Of a stretch of DNA of 64,000 nucleotides, positions 1 to 8,418 are shown in pieces. The notes under the pieces were generated by a model. That model had not been told where the DNA came from. It saw only the letters and a list, made by a program, of their open reading frames with translations, and ran no database searches. The position numbers and the translations under genes are program-made. This stretch comes from Oscillospiraceae bacterium (GTDB lineage: Bacteria > Bacillota > Clostridia > Oscillospirales > Oscillospiraceae), in assembly GCA_017552325.1 (NCBI GenBank), contig JAFZQE010000082.1, forward strand, positions 1 to 64,000, given 5' to 3'. Every line of letters starts with the position of its first letter. Positions within the stretch are counted from its first letter, which is position 1.

Positions 1-531
1 GAGCTGCCCTACGGCGAGGAGGGCGAGATCCTGCTCGCCGGGCCCACGGTGATGAAGGAGTACATGAAGCACCCGGAGGAGACCGCGCAGACCCTGCGCC
101 GCCATGCCGACGGCCTCACCTGGGTCTATACCGGCGACCTCGGCATCATGGACGAGGAGGGCTTCATCTTCTTCAAGGGCCGCGCCAAGCGCATGATCGT
201 CACCTCCGGCTACAACGTCTATCCCGCGCAGATCGAAAACATCCTCGACGCCAACGACAAGGTGCAGATGAGCTGCGTGATCGGCGTGCCGGACGCCTAC
301 AAGATGCAGAAGGTCAAGGCCTTCGTCAAGCTGGCGGTCGGCGTGCCCGCCACGGAAGAGACCAAAGAGGAGCTTCTGGCCCACTGCCGCAAGTACGTCG
401 CGAAATACGCCATGCCCTACGACATCGAGTTCCGGGACGACATGCCGAAGACCCTCGTCGGCAAGGTGGCCTACCGCGTGCTCGAGGAGCAGGAGCTGGC
501 CAAGATCAGGGCCGAACAGGAAAGCGCATGA
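1..531 (+). CDS. AMP-dependent acyl-CoA synthetase/ligase, C-terminal part (5' truncated by window)
   Basis: The reading frame is open from base 1, so only the last ~176 residues of an adenylate-forming ligase are present. These enzymes activate a carboxylic acid as acyl-AMP and pass it to CoA. Visible motifs are YTGDLG and DEEGFIFFKGRAKRMI (the ATP-binding and hinge core motifs), YNVYPAQIEN, and a C-terminal PKTLVGKVAYR that supplies the usual catalytic lysine (GK). The chain substrate cannot be told from this part; phenylacetate-type, medium-chain or long-chain ligases are all possible. A rho-independent terminator follows directly, so this is the last gene of its transcript. Confidence 0.88.
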   Translation, partial: ELPYGEEGEILLAGPTVMKEYMKHPEETAQTLRRHADGLTWVYTGDLGIMDEEGFIFFKGRAKRMIVTSGYNVYPAQIENILDANDKVQMSCVIGVPDAYKMQKVKAFVKLAVGVPATEETKEELLAHCRKYVAKYAMPYDIEFRDDMPKTLVGKVAYRVLEEQELAKIRAEQESA

Positions 532-535
532 TTTT

Positions 536-566
536 AAACCCGCGTCCCTTATGGCGCGGGTTTTTT
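536..566 (+). terminator. Rho-independent terminator after the acyl-CoA ligase
   Basis: Stem cccgcg (539-544) pairs with cgcggg (555-560) and is followed by six T. It lies 5 bases after the ligase stop codon. Confidence 0.85.
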
Positions 567-629
567 CATGAAACTTTTTCTCCCGGCTGTCGTCAGAGAT
601 AACAGAACGAAACACAGGGAGGCGTCGAT

Positions 630-1247
630 ATGAAAAAACTGATCCCGATCCTGCTGGCCCTGCTGCTCCTGAGCGCCTGCGGCGCGCAGGGGACGGCCGG
701 CCAGCCGACCGATACGCAGCCGCCCGAGACGGAAGCGCCCGCCGCGCCCGAAGCGACGGAGGAAACGGCCGCGCCGGAAACGGAGATCCCGGCGACGGAG
801 GAAACGACAGGCGAGCCCGTCGACAGCACGGTAACGCTCGACGGACTGGACAGCTACCTGCGCCTGACGCTGCCGGAGGGCTGGACCTGGGTCGATGAGG
901 GCGCCGCTTACGGGCAGCACAGCATCCTGCTGAAAGCGCCAACCGGCGACTTCGAGATCCGCGCCGTATACTGGGACGTCTTCGGCATGTGCGGCACGGG
1001 CGTGAGCTTTGAGGAGCTGACGCTCCCGAACGGCATGAAGGCGACGCTTGCCGCCGAAGAGAATTCGGACATGGTCTGGCAGACGCTGATCCTGCCTGCG
1101 AGCCCGGATCAGTTCACGCTGCAGATCAATGCGCCGCAGACGCAGATCGACGCGCACCGGGCCGAGCTCGACGAGATCCTTGCAAGCCTTCAGATCGGCG
1201 TGCTGGCCCATCTGACGCCGGTCACGCCGTCCGAGGCCGACAAGTAA
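630..1247 (+). CDS. Predicted lipoprotein, 205 aa
   Basis: No function is recognised. The first ~16 residues are a lipoprotein signal (Met-Lys-Lys, a Leu-rich core, then the lipobox LLSAC), so the mature protein should be lipid-anchored outside the membrane. It is followed by a ~50-residue Pro/Thr/Glu/Ala-rich spacer, typical of a stalk across the wall, and a ~135-residue globular domain containing LPEGWTWVDEG and FEIRAVYWDVFG. A good Shine-Dalgarno (agggagg) lies upstream of the ATG. The gene stands alone between two terminators. The pattern resembles small surface lipoproteins common in gut Clostridia; the same spacer composition recurs in the 450-aa lipoprotein at 18637. Confidence 0.8.
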   Translation: MKKLIPILLALLLLSACGAQGTAGQPTDTQPPETEAPAAPEATEETAAPETEIPATEETTGEPVDSTVTLDGLDSYLRLTLPEGWTWVDEGAAYGQHSILLKAPTGDFEIRAVYWDVFGMCGTGVSFEELTLPNGMKATLAAEENSDMVWQTLILPASPDQFTLQINAPQTQIDAHRAELDEILASLQIGVLAHLTPVTPSEADK

Positions 1248-1257
1248 AACACGCAGC

Positions 1258-1294
1258 AAAACGGGGAACCGCCCGCGGCGGTTCCCCGTTTTTT
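1258..1294. terminator. Bidirectional terminator between convergent genes
   Basis: A near-perfect 16-bp hairpin (acggggaaccgcc at 1261-1273 against its complement at 1277-1289) with A residues on the left and T residues on the right can stop transcription from both the lipoprotein and the convergent gene. Confidence 0.88.
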
Positions 1295-1742
1295 ATTCCC
1301 TCGCCCGCAGCTCGTGGATGAAGCCATCGAGCGCGGCGCTGTGGATGTCGCCGCCGATCACCCGGTCGTCCGAAACATAGAGCGTCGCATAGACCGTCTG
1401 CTCCGTTCCCGGATAGTTGAGCAGGCGGTACTGAAACATGTCGACCGTTTGGCCCTGAAAGGAGCTCAGATCATAGCCGCCGCGCTTGACGAGCTCGTTG
1501 TAGGAGGCCATCGCCCCCTCTGCGCAGTCGGGGATCGTGACCGGGCGCGTCTCCTCGCTTTCAGGGTCGGCCTCCCAGCCCAGCGACGCGAGAAAAGCCA
1601 GGCGGTCCTCCGCGCTTTCCGCGGTTTTTTCGGTCTTTCCGACAAGCCGAGGGATCAGCAGCAGCGCCGCGAGCAGCAGCGCAGCGCCCAACAGGATCAG
1701 CCGGGCTTTCTTTCGTTGATTTTCTGCCGTTTTTTCGCGCAT
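1293..1742 (-). CDS. Membrane-anchored protein of unknown function, 149 aa
   Basis: An uncharacterised small protein. It has a charged N-terminus (REKTAENQRKKAR), one transmembrane segment at about residues 14-31 (LILLGAALLLAALLLIP), and an extracytoplasmic domain of ~110 residues with a conserved-looking LASLGWE motif followed by the phrases FNELVK-like ASYNELVKRGGYDLSSF and FQYRLLNYPG. The LGWE...Y...QGxDL/DLSxF arrangement resembles DUF4830-type proteins of Firmicutes, but I am not certain of that. The gene is transcribed divergently from the pseudouridine synthase and ends within the shared terminator. Confidence 0.72.
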   Translation of the reverse strand: MREKTAENQRKKARLILLGAALLLAALLLIPRLVGKTEKTAESAEDRLAFLASLGWEADPESEETRPVTIPDCAEGAMASYNELVKRGGYDLSSFQGQTVDMFQYRLLNYPGTEQTVYATLYVSDDRVIGGDIHSAALDGFIHELRARE

Positions 1743-1805
1743 TTATTCTCACCTCGTGATACGATATGCCGGAGCTGACGGAATCATGTCCTTTTTACCG
1801 GGAAA

Positions 1806-1834
1806 TGTATCAAAATGTTACAAATTGGAGTCAA
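1806..1834 (-). promoter_or_regulatory. Candidate promoter for the anchored protein
   Basis: Read on the minus strand: TTGACT (1829-1834), 17 bp, GATACA (1806-1811). It lies ~65 bp upstream of the start codon. Confidence 0.5.
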
Positions 1835-1851
1835 GAATTTTGTGCAGTTTG

Positions 1852-1884
1852 TTGATTCCAATTCTTACAAACTTGGTGTATAAT
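1852..1884 (+). promoter_or_regulatory. Candidate promoter for the pseudouridine synthase
   Basis: A perfect -10 TATAAT (1879-1884) is preceded by TG. The -35 is weak: TTGATT at 1852-1857 is 21 bp away, so the extended -10 may carry recognition. It lies ~53 bp before the start codon. Confidence 0.55.
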
Positions 1885-1936
1885 GTTTACATAATTATGA
1901 CAAAAATTAACCTGTTTGAAATTTGAGGAATAACCG

Positions 1937-2653
1937 ATGGCGCTTCTGCGACTGGACAAATATCTCTCTGATCTCGGTATCGCCTCGCGCCGCGAGGTGA
2001 AGGAGCTGCTCCGGTCGGGCCGCGTCACGGTCGACGGAGCGATGGCGCTGCGCCCCGAACAGAAGCTGGATCCCGCGCTTGCCTGCGTCGAGCTCGACGG
2101 CAGGCCGCTTATTTACACCCGGTATCACTATTACATGATGAACAAGCCGGAAGGCGTCATTACCGCTACCGAGGACCGTTCGCAGCGGACGGTGCTCGAT
2201 CTTCTGCCCCCTGAGCTGCGTAAACTCGGGCTTTTCCCGGTCGGGCGACTTGACAAGGATACCGCAGGATTGCTGATTTTAACGGACGACGGGGACTTTT
2301 CCCACCGTGTCGCCGCGCCGAAAAGCGGGATCCGGAAGCGCTACCTCGCCGAAGTGGACGGCGTCCCCGACGAAACGGACGCCGCGGCCTTCCGCGAGGG
2401 GCTCGTGCTCGGAGACGGGACGCGCTGCCTGCCCGCAGAGCTCGAGTGCAGCGGCGGGAGCAGCTGTTATGTGACGGTGCAGGAGGGGAAATACCACCAG
2501 GTCAAACGGATGCTGGCGGCCCGCGGAAAGCCGGTTCGACGCCTCTGCCGCCTCTCTGTCGGCGGTCTGGAGCTGGACAAAACGCTGGAACCCGGCGCTG
2601 TCCGCGCACTGACGGAAGAGGAATTGTGCACTGTGTTCATAGGCAGAAAGTAA
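1937..2653 (+). CDS. rsuA: Pseudouridine synthase, RsuA/RluB/E/F family (probably 16S rRNA U516)
   Basis: The protein isomerises a uridine in ribosomal RNA to pseudouridine. An S4 RNA-binding domain occupies residues ~1-60 (LDKYLSDLGIASRREVKELLRSGRVTVDG). The catalytic domain carries GRLDKDTAGLLILTDDG with the catalytic Asp. The 238-aa length fits small-subunit RsuA better than RluB, which is usually longer; the exact target base is inferred. The gene appears monocistronic, with no clear terminator behind it and the promoter of the next gene ~85 bp downstream. Confidence 0.87.
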   Translation: MALLRLDKYLSDLGIASRREVKELLRSGRVTVDGAMALRPEQKLDPALACVELDGRPLIYTRYHYYMMNKPEGVITATEDRSQRTVLDLLPPELRKLGLFPVGRLDKDTAGLLILTDDGDFSHRVAAPKSGIRKRYLAEVDGVPDETDAAAFREGLVLGDGTRCLPAELECSGGSSCYVTVQEGKYHQVKRMLAARGKPVRRLCRLSVGGLELDKTLEPGAVRALTEEELCTVFIGRK

Positions 2654-2736
2654 AAAAACCCCTCAAAATTCTTACACAAATTTGACGGAATGATCACATT
2701 TCTAAAAAATTTAACAAAAAACTGATGAAATTTCTA

Positions 2737-2765
2737 TTGAAATTCACAGAAGATTGCGGTATGAT
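2737..2765 (+). promoter_or_regulatory. Sigma-A promoter of the regulator/ftsEX cluster
   Basis: TTGAAA (2737-2742), exactly 17 bp, TATGAT (2760-2765). It lies ~60 bp upstream of the start at 2826. Confidence 0.75.
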
Positions 2766-2825
2766 AGGAGCCACTCACGAAAATACCTTTGTTGCTTTTA
2801 CACATATCGCAGGGGAGGAAGTTCC

Positions 2826-3920
2826 ATGTCCAGCAGAATTTTTCAAAATGTGATCACCCAGATGAAGGACAGCCTGGACCGTTCCGTCGGCGTCGTCGAC
2901 GAGCAGGGCTATGTCGTTGCATCCAGTGAGCTGGCGCTGATCGGTTCCCGGCTCGGGGAATTCCGTCTGAAGGAGCTGGAAGGGGCGGACCGCCCCATCC
3001 TTCTGGGCTCCCGCTATTATTGCCCGCTCGTCTTCTCCGGGCAGAACGTGGACTTCATCGCCTTTGCCGACGGCAGCGATTCGCTCGGCCGCATGATCTG
3101 CGCGCTGGCCGCCGTCGCCTTCAACGAGGCGAAGGAAAATTATGAGGAAAAGCACAATAAGATCGCTTTCCTGAAGAACATTATCTCCGACAACATCCTG
3201 CCGGGCGACGTCTATGTCCGCGCCAAGGAGCTGCACTTCGTCACCGACGAGCCGCGCACCGTTCTGCTGGTGCGTCAGATGACGAATCCCGACGTGGCCG
3301 CGATGGAGCTGCTGCAGCGGCTCTTCCCCGACCGGCAGCATGATTTCGTCATTAATATCAACGAGTCCGACCTGGTACTGATCAAGGGCGGCAGCGGCGC
3401 TGACAACGGCGAGGAGATGCTGGAGGTCGCGCGCAACATCGAGAAGACCCTGCAGAGAGAGCTCGGCGTGCAGTGCGTGATCGGCATCAGCACCGAGGCC
3501 AACCATCTCCGCGAGCTGGCGGACCGCTACAAGGAGGCGCAGGTGGCCATCGAGGTCGGCCGCGTCTTTGACAGCGACAAGAGCATCGTCAACTATGAGA
3601 GCCTGGGACTCGGCCGTATCATCTACCAGCTGCCGACGACCCTGTGCGAGATGTTCCTGAACGAGGTCTTCAAAAAGAGCCCCATCGAGACCCTGGACGA
3701 GGACACGATCGAGACGATCAACCGCTTTTTCGAAAACAACCTGAACGTCTCCGAGACCTCGCGCAAGCTCTATGTCCACCGCAACACGCTGGTCTACCGT
3801 CTGGAAAAGATCAAGAAGATCACCGGACTCGACCTGCGGGAGTTTGACCACGCCATCGTCTTCAAGGTGGCCATGATGGTCAAGCAGTATCTGGATTCTC
3901 TCAACAGCAACAGATTCTGA
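2826..3920 (+). CDS. PucR/CdaR-type helix-turn-helix transcriptional regulator, 364 aa
   Basis: A predicted cytoplasmic transcription factor. The C-terminal ~60 residues form the PucR-type HTH (NRFFENNLNVSETSRKLYVHRNTLVYRLEKI...). The middle (~130-260) resembles the CdaR GGDEF-like region, and the N-terminal part (VGVVDEQGYVVASSE) is a possible ligand or sensing domain. The start at ATG 2826 is chosen because agggggagga-type Shine-Dalgarno bases precede it; the frame is open upstream to 2754 but lacks such a site and overlaps the promoter. It lies 45 bp before ftsE with no terminator between, so it may be co-transcribed with and regulate the FtsEX/peptidase genes; the ligand is unknown. Confidence 0.85.
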   Translation: MSSRIFQNVITQMKDSLDRSVGVVDEQGYVVASSELALIGSRLGEFRLKELEGADRPILLGSRYYCPLVFSGQNVDFIAFADGSDSLGRMICALAAVAFNEAKENYEEKHNKIAFLKNIISDNILPGDVYVRAKELHFVTDEPRTVLLVRQMTNPDVAAMELLQRLFPDRQHDFVININESDLVLIKGGSGADNGEEMLEVARNIEKTLQRELGVQCVIGISTEANHLRELADRYKEAQVAIEVGRVFDSDKSIVNYESLGLGRIIYQLPTTLCEMFLNEVFKKSPIETLDEDTIETINRFFENNLNVSETSRKLYVHRNTLVYRLEKIKKITGLDLREFDHAIVFKVAMMVKQYLDSLNSNRF

Positions 3921-3965
3921 GCCGTCCGGCCTTTTCCCACTTTTCCCGAGGGAGGAAGCAGTTTC

Positions 3966-4658
3966 ATGATCGAAATGAAGAACGTCAAGGTCGTCTATCA
4001 GAGCAGCGACACGGTTGCGCTCGACGACGTGAGCATGAGCATCAAGGAAGGGGAATTCGTTTTCCTTGTCGGTCCTTCCGGTTCCGGCAAAACGACCGTG
4101 ATGAAGCTGCTCACCGGCGAGATCCGCCCCGACGCCGGAGAGATCATCGTCAACGACTTCAATATGCGCACGATCCGCCGCCGCAAGCTCCCCAAGATGC
4201 GCCGCACGATCGGCGCGATCTTCCAGGATTACCGCCTGATCGAGAACATGAACGTCTACGACAACGTGGCCTTTGCGATGCGCGTCGTCGGCGCGCCGCA
4301 CCGGCAGATCAAAAAGCGCGTGCCCGAGGTCCTGGAGCTGGTCGGACTGGAGGGCCGCGAGAAGCGGATGCCGAACGAGCTGTCCGGCGGCGAACAGCAG
4401 CGCGTGGCCATCGCCCGCGCGCTGGTCAACAATCCCCGGATGGTCATCGCGGACGAGCCCACCGGCAACCTTGACCCGGTACGAAGCCTGGAGCTGATGC
4501 TTCTGTTTGAAAAAATCAACGAGATGGGGACCACGATCCTGGTCGTCACTCACGAGAAGGAACTGGTCAACGCCTTTTCCAAGCGCGTCATCGCCATCGA
4601 GGGCGGCCGTGTGACCAGCGACGGAATGGATGGGTATTTCAGCTATGAGATTGAGTAG
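3966..4658 (+). CDS. ftsE: Cell division ATP-binding protein FtsE
   Basis: This is the ATPase of the FtsEX complex, which transmits ATP hydrolysis across the membrane to activate peptidoglycan hydrolases. Walker [10 protein letters not shown] (~residues 36-44), the ABC signature [15 protein letters not shown], Walker [13 protein letters not shown] and the H-loop VVTHEKE are all present in the 230-aa protein, the normal FtsE length. A strong Shine-Dalgarno (gagggagga) precedes the start. Its 3' end overlaps ftsX, indicating translational coupling. The following M23 peptidases are the probable targets. Confidence 0.95.
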   Translation: MIEMKNVKVVYQSSDTVALDDVSMSIKEGEFVFLVGPSGSGKTTVMKLLTGEIRPDAGEIIVNDFNMRTIRRRKLPKMRRTIGAIFQDYRLIENMNVYDNVAFAMRVVGAPHRQIKKRVPEVLELVGLEGREKRMPNELSGGEQQRVAIARALVNNPRMVIADEPTGNLDPVRSLELMLLFEKINEMGTTILVVTHEKELVNAFSKRVIAIEGGRVTSDGMDGYFSYEIE

Positions 4659-5529
4659 AAGCGGTTATTTGATTCGTGAGGGCTTCCGCAGCATCACGAC
4701 GCACGGGTTCATGTCCTTCGCCTCGGTCACGATCATCATGGCCTGCCTCATCATCATGGGCAGCGTCGCGCTGCTGACGCTGAACATTCACCGGATGATG
4801 AACAAGATCGAGAACCGCAATGAGATCATGGCCTATGTGGACGAGACTCTCAGCGAGGAAGAAGCCCGCGCGATCCAGCCTGAGCTTGAAAAGATCGACA
4901 ATGTCAGCAGCGTCAGGTTTATCACCAGGCAGGAAGCGCTGGACAACTTCAAGGACGATTACTCCGAGGACATGATGGAGGGCGTCGACGAGACCTGGCT
5001 GCGCCACCGTTATGAGATCCAGATCGACGATCAGTCCCTGATGCCGCAGATCAAGGCAAGCCTCGAGGCAACGCCGGGCATCGCCAAGGTCAACGCGAAC
5101 CTGGAAAACGCCAAGATCATCGTCAGGATCAGCAACGTGGTGACGATCATTTCGCTGGTGCTCATTGCGATCCTTGCCTTTATTTCGATTTTCATCATGT
5201 CCAACACCATCAAGCTTGCGACCTTCAACCGCAGGGAGGAGATCGCGATCATGAAGATGGTCGGCGCGACGAACCACTTCATCCGCATGCCCTTCATCAT
5301 CGAGGGCCTGATCCTCGGCATCCTCGGCGGCGGTCTGGCTTTCGCGGCAGAGATGGGGCTGTATCATCTGGTCACGGAGCGCATCGTATCCCCGATGTCC
5401 GAGAACTGGTTCCAGCTCATCCCCTTACAGAACATCGCGCTGCCGGTGTTTGTGGCCTTTATGGTGGCGAGCATCTTTGTCGGCGTGTTCGGCGGCGTCA
5501 ACGCCATCAAGAATTATCTGAAGGTATAA
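4645..5529 (+). CDS. ftsX: Cell division protein FtsX (permease-like)
   Basis: The membrane half of FtsEX. The first transmembrane segment is at residues ~20-45 (SVTIIMACLIIMGSVALLTL), followed by an extracytoplasmic domain of ~110 residues (ENRNEIMAYVDETLSEEEA...) that in the family contacts the peptidoglycan hydrolase, then three C-terminal membrane segments with the FtsX-domain phrase FNRREEIAIMKMVGATNHFI. The start at 4645 ([15 protein letters not shown]) matches usual FtsX N-termini; an in-frame ATG at 4630 would add five residues. It overlaps ftsE by 14 bp and lies 29 bp before the first M23 gene. Confidence 0.94.
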   Translation: MRLSRSGYLIREGFRSITTHGFMSFASVTIIMACLIIMGSVALLTLNIHRMMNKIENRNEIMAYVDETLSEEEARAIQPELEKIDNVSSVRFITRQEALDNFKDDYSEDMMEGVDETWLRHRYEIQIDDQSLMPQIKASLEATPGIAKVNANLENAKIIVRISNVVTIISLVLIAILAFISIFIMSNTIKLATFNRREEIAIMKMVGATNHFIRMPFIIEGLILGILGGGLAFAAEMGLYHLVTERIVSPMSENWFQLIPLQNIALPVFVAFMVASIFVGVFGGVNAIKNYLKV

Positions 5530-5558
5530 CAGCCTTTGCGTGCTCGCGGGAGGGCACT

Positions 5559-6977
5559 ATGAAGCACAGGAAGATAGCCATTTTCATATCGGTGGTCCTC
5601 ATGGTCCTCCTTGTTCTGCCGTTTTCGGCCAAAGCGGTGACGCAGGCGGAAATCGACAGGCTCCAGGAGGAACGCAACGAGCTGGCGGAAAAGGAACAGG
5701 AAAGTCAGAAAAAGATCGACGAACTGAAAGAGCAGAAAGCCAGCATCCTGGAGCAGAAAGAGGCTCTTGACGAGAGGAACACCATCGCGCTCGAGCAGCT
5801 TGAGCTGATCAGCCGTCAGATCAAGCTGTACAGCGACCTTGTGGCCGAAAAGGAAAAAGACGTGGCGGAGGCCAAAACGGTCGAAGAGGAGCAGATGCGT
5901 CTGTTCCGCGTCCGTGTCCGGGCGATGGAGGAGAACGGAGGCTACGACATCCTTTCGATCCTCCTCAACGCCGGCAGCTTCTCCGAGCTGCTGACCGCGA
6001 TCGACGACGTCAGCAGGATCATGGAGGCGGACCGCCGGCTCGAGGAATCCTACCGGACCGCACGGGAAAATCACGAAAAGGCACTGGCCGACTACGAAGC
6101 GGCAAAGGCCGACCTGAAGGCGCGCGAGGAAGAGCTCCTTCAGGAGCAGGAAGAACTGAAGGAAATGATCCGCGAGGCGACCGATCTGATCGCCAGCCTC
6201 GACGGCGACATTGAAGCGGCGCAGGCGGCTTATGAGGAAGCCGAACGCGCCAGACTCGAGACGGAGAGCCGCATCGAGGAACTGATCGCCGAGCTGGAGC
6301 GCCAGAAGCCGAAGCCGACGCCGATGCCGAAGCCGACCGCGACACCGAAGCCGACCGCGACGCCGAAGCCCACGTCCGCGCCGGAGGAGACGCCGGAACC
6401 CGCGGAAACGCCTGCGCCGGAGGAGACGCCGAAACCCGCGGAAACGCCTGCGCCGGGAGAGTCGCCGAAGCCGTCGGAGAGCCCCGCGCCGGAAGAGACG
6501 CCGCCTCCCGAAGAGACCCCGGAACCCGAAGAGACGCCGCCTCCCTCCGCGATCGGGACAGGCAGCCTGCAGTGGCCGGTTCCCAGCGGTCACACGGTAA
6601 CCAGCCGTTACGGCATGCGCATCAGCCCGATCACCGGCGAGGAATCTTTCCACAGCGGCATCGATATCGACGGCTACGGCCATGACGGCGGAGCGATCGT
6701 CGCCTGCGACAACGGCACGGTCGTGACGGCCGAATGGTACGGCAATTACGGCAACTGCATCATCATCGACCACGGAAACGGCATGCAGACCCTTTATGCC
6801 CATATGTCCGGCTATGCAGTCAGCGCGGGCGATATAGTCAGCAAGGGTCAGACGATAGGATATCTCGGAGCGACGGGCTGGGCGACCGGCACGCACTGCC
6901 ACCTCGAAGTATTTGTCGACGGCGCGCGCGTGGATCCTGCCAATTACTTCTCCGGGATCACATACTACGACTGCTGA
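5559..6977 (+). CDS. Coiled-coil M23 peptidase (murein hydrolase), 472 aa
   Basis: A secreted peptidoglycan endopeptidase candidate and likely FtsEX effector. Residues 1-26 form a signal peptide ending in SAKA. Residues ~30-245 are a long coiled coil of Glu/Lys/Gln heptads (EnvC/PcsB/CwlO-like). A ~75-residue Pro/Thr/Glu repeat linker follows (TPKPTATPKP..., ETPEPAETPAP). The C-terminal LytM/M23 domain has intact zinc-site motifs: HSGID (HxxxD), YAHMSG and THCHLEV (HxH). Related proteins need FtsX contact through the coiled coil for activation. It is a tandem paralogue of the next gene; the two differ in linker (proline-rich here, charged there). Confidence 0.92.
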   Translation: MKHRKIAIFISVVLMVLLVLPFSAKAVTQAEIDRLQEERNELAEKEQESQKKIDELKEQKASILEQKEALDERNTIALEQLELISRQIKLYSDLVAEKEKDVAEAKTVEEEQMRLFRVRVRAMEENGGYDILSILLNAGSFSELLTAIDDVSRIMEADRRLEESYRTARENHEKALADYEAAKADLKAREEELLQEQEELKEMIREATDLIASLDGDIEAAQAAYEEAERARLETESRIEELIAELERQKPKPTPMPKPTATPKPTATPKPTSAPEETPEPAETPAPEETPKPAETPAPGESPKPSESPAPEETPPPEETPEPEETPPPSAIGTGSLQWPVPSGHTVTSRYGMRISPITGEESFHSGIDIDGYGHDGGAIVACDNGTVVTAEWYGNYGNCIIIDHGNGMQTLYAHMSGYAVSAGDIVSKGQTIGYLGATGWATGTHCHLEVFVDGARVDPANYFSGITYYDC

Positions 6978-6994
6978 AACACAGGGTAACGATC

Positions 6995-8320
6995 ATGAAC
7001 AAAAAAACGCAGACAATATTCGCCACGATCCTCGTGATCATCATGATTCTCAGTTTGCTTGCGACCCTCCTTCCGAGCGCCTTTGCCGTCACGGAAGAGG
7101 AGATCGAGCAGCTGAAGAAGGAACGGGATGCGATCGCCGAGGAGAAAGAGGCCAAGCAGGCCGTCATCGACGACCTGGAGAGCAAGCAGAACAGCATCCT
7201 CGAGCTCAAGCACGCGCTGGATGAGAGGAACGAGTTCACCAGGCAGCAGATCGAACTCAACAACCGCGAGATCGAGCTGTACCAGGAAATGATCCTCCGG
7301 AAGGCCGAAGATCTGGATCAGGCGATCGCGCTTGAAGAGCAGCAGCTGGACCGCTACCGCACCCGTGTGCGTGCGATGGAGGAGAACGGCGAGTTTGATC
7401 TTCTCGCCCTGATTCTCAACTCGAACGATCTGAGCGGGCTTCTGGCGGCTGTCGACGATATCGGCGAGATCATGGAGAGCGACCGGCATCTCAAGGACGA
7501 TTACATCGCTGCCAGAGAGAACACCGAGCGGGTCAAGACGGAGTACGAGGAAGTGAAAGCCGACCTCGAGACCCGTCAGAAGGCCCTGCAGGAGGAGCAG
7601 CGGGAGCTTGAGCGCCAGATCCAGGAGGCCACCGATCACATCAACCAGCTGATCGAGGAGATCCAGACTTATCAGGCCGAGATCGACGAGCTGGACGAGG
7701 AGCAGCAGGCCAAGCAGCACGAGATCGACGTTCTTGTCGACGAGCTCGAGCGCCAGCGCGCCGCAGAAGAGGAGCGCCGCAGAAGGGAAGAGGAAGCGCG
7801 CAGACAGCGTGAAGAGTCCCAGAAGCCGACCGGCGGAGAGTCCGGCGGCGAAGGCGACGGATCCGGCGAGTCCTATGTCGGAACGACCGGCACCGGCTCC
7901 TTCGGCTGGCCCTGCCCCGGCTGCTACTATGTGACCAGCCGCATGGGCAACCGCTTCCACCCGATCTTCAACGAGTGGCGCTATCACTCCGGCATGGATA
8001 TCGGCGCGGGCTACGGCTCCGCGATCGTCGCCTCCGACAGCGGCACGGTCATCCTGTGCGGCGACAACGGCGGCTACGGCAACTGCGTCATGATCGACCA
8101 CGGCAACGGCTACATCACGCTGTACGGCCACATGTCCTCCTTTGCCGTCAGTTACGGCGACAGCGTATCCAAGGGACAGACCATCGGCTATGTCGGCTCC
8201 ACCGGCTGGGCCACCGGTCCGCACCTGCACTTCGAGATCCGCTACGGCGACACCTGCCTCGACCCGGAGGTCGTGGGCGGCTTTACCGGCCTGAGCTATG
8301 CGGAGGACGCCGGCGAATAA
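6995..8320 (+). CDS. Coiled-coil M23 peptidase (murein hydrolase), 441 aa, paralogue of the preceding gene
   Basis: It has the same architecture as its upstream neighbour: signal peptide (residues 1-~30, ending in PSAFA), a coiled coil (~32-260) with closely similar phrases (ELKHALDERNEFTRQQIELNNREIELY), a short basic and Gly/Ser linker, then a C-terminal M23 domain with YHSGMD, YGHMSS and PHLHFE, so all zinc ligands and the general-base His are present. The start ATG 6995 gives a clean signal peptide; the open frame continues upstream to 6734 inside the previous gene and is not used. It lies 17 bp after its paralogue, so the pair arose by tandem duplication and is co-transcribed. Confidence 0.92.
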   Translation: MNKKTQTIFATILVIIMILSLLATLLPSAFAVTEEEIEQLKKERDAIAEEKEAKQAVIDDLESKQNSILELKHALDERNEFTRQQIELNNREIELYQEMILRKAEDLDQAIALEEQQLDRYRTRVRAMEENGEFDLLALILNSNDLSGLLAAVDDIGEIMESDRHLKDDYIAARENTERVKTEYEEVKADLETRQKALQEEQRELERQIQEATDHINQLIEEIQTYQAEIDELDEEQQAKQHEIDVLVDELERQRAAEEERRRREEEARRQREESQKPTGGESGGEGDGSGESYVGTTGTGSFGWPCPGCYYVTSRMGNRFHPIFNEWRYHSGMDIGAGYGSAIVASDSGTVILCGDNGGYGNCVMIDHGNGYITLYGHMSSFAVSYGDSVSKGQTIGYVGSTGWATGPHLHFEIRYGDTCLDPEVVGGFTGLSYAEDAGE

Positions 8321-8340
8321 GAAACAGACCATCAGTCTTC

Positions 8341-8393
8341 CAGCACGGACTGACAGCCGGACAGCCCTTTCGGGCTGCCCGGCTATCGTGCTG
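8341..8393 (+). other. Long nested hairpin between the M23 and S41 genes
   Basis: An inner stem (agccgg-a-cagccc at 8355-8367 against gggctg-c-ccggct at 8372-8384) lies inside an outer 7-bp stem (cagcacg 8341-8347 / cgtgctg 8387-8393). There is no T tract, so it may be an RNA-stability or processing structure in the operon rather than a terminator. Confidence 0.6.
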
Positions 8394-8418
8394 AAATGGA
8401 ATCAACGGGGGTAAGAAG

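Noticed and set aside
2775..4553. 592-codon minus-strand frame opposite the PucR-type gene and ftsE
   Set aside because: Composition and position are those of an antisense shadow; both plus-strand genes are certain.
7734..8394. Alternative-frame open frames within the second M23 gene
   Set aside because: They overlap the zinc-site coding region of a certain gene and have no ribosome sites or domains.
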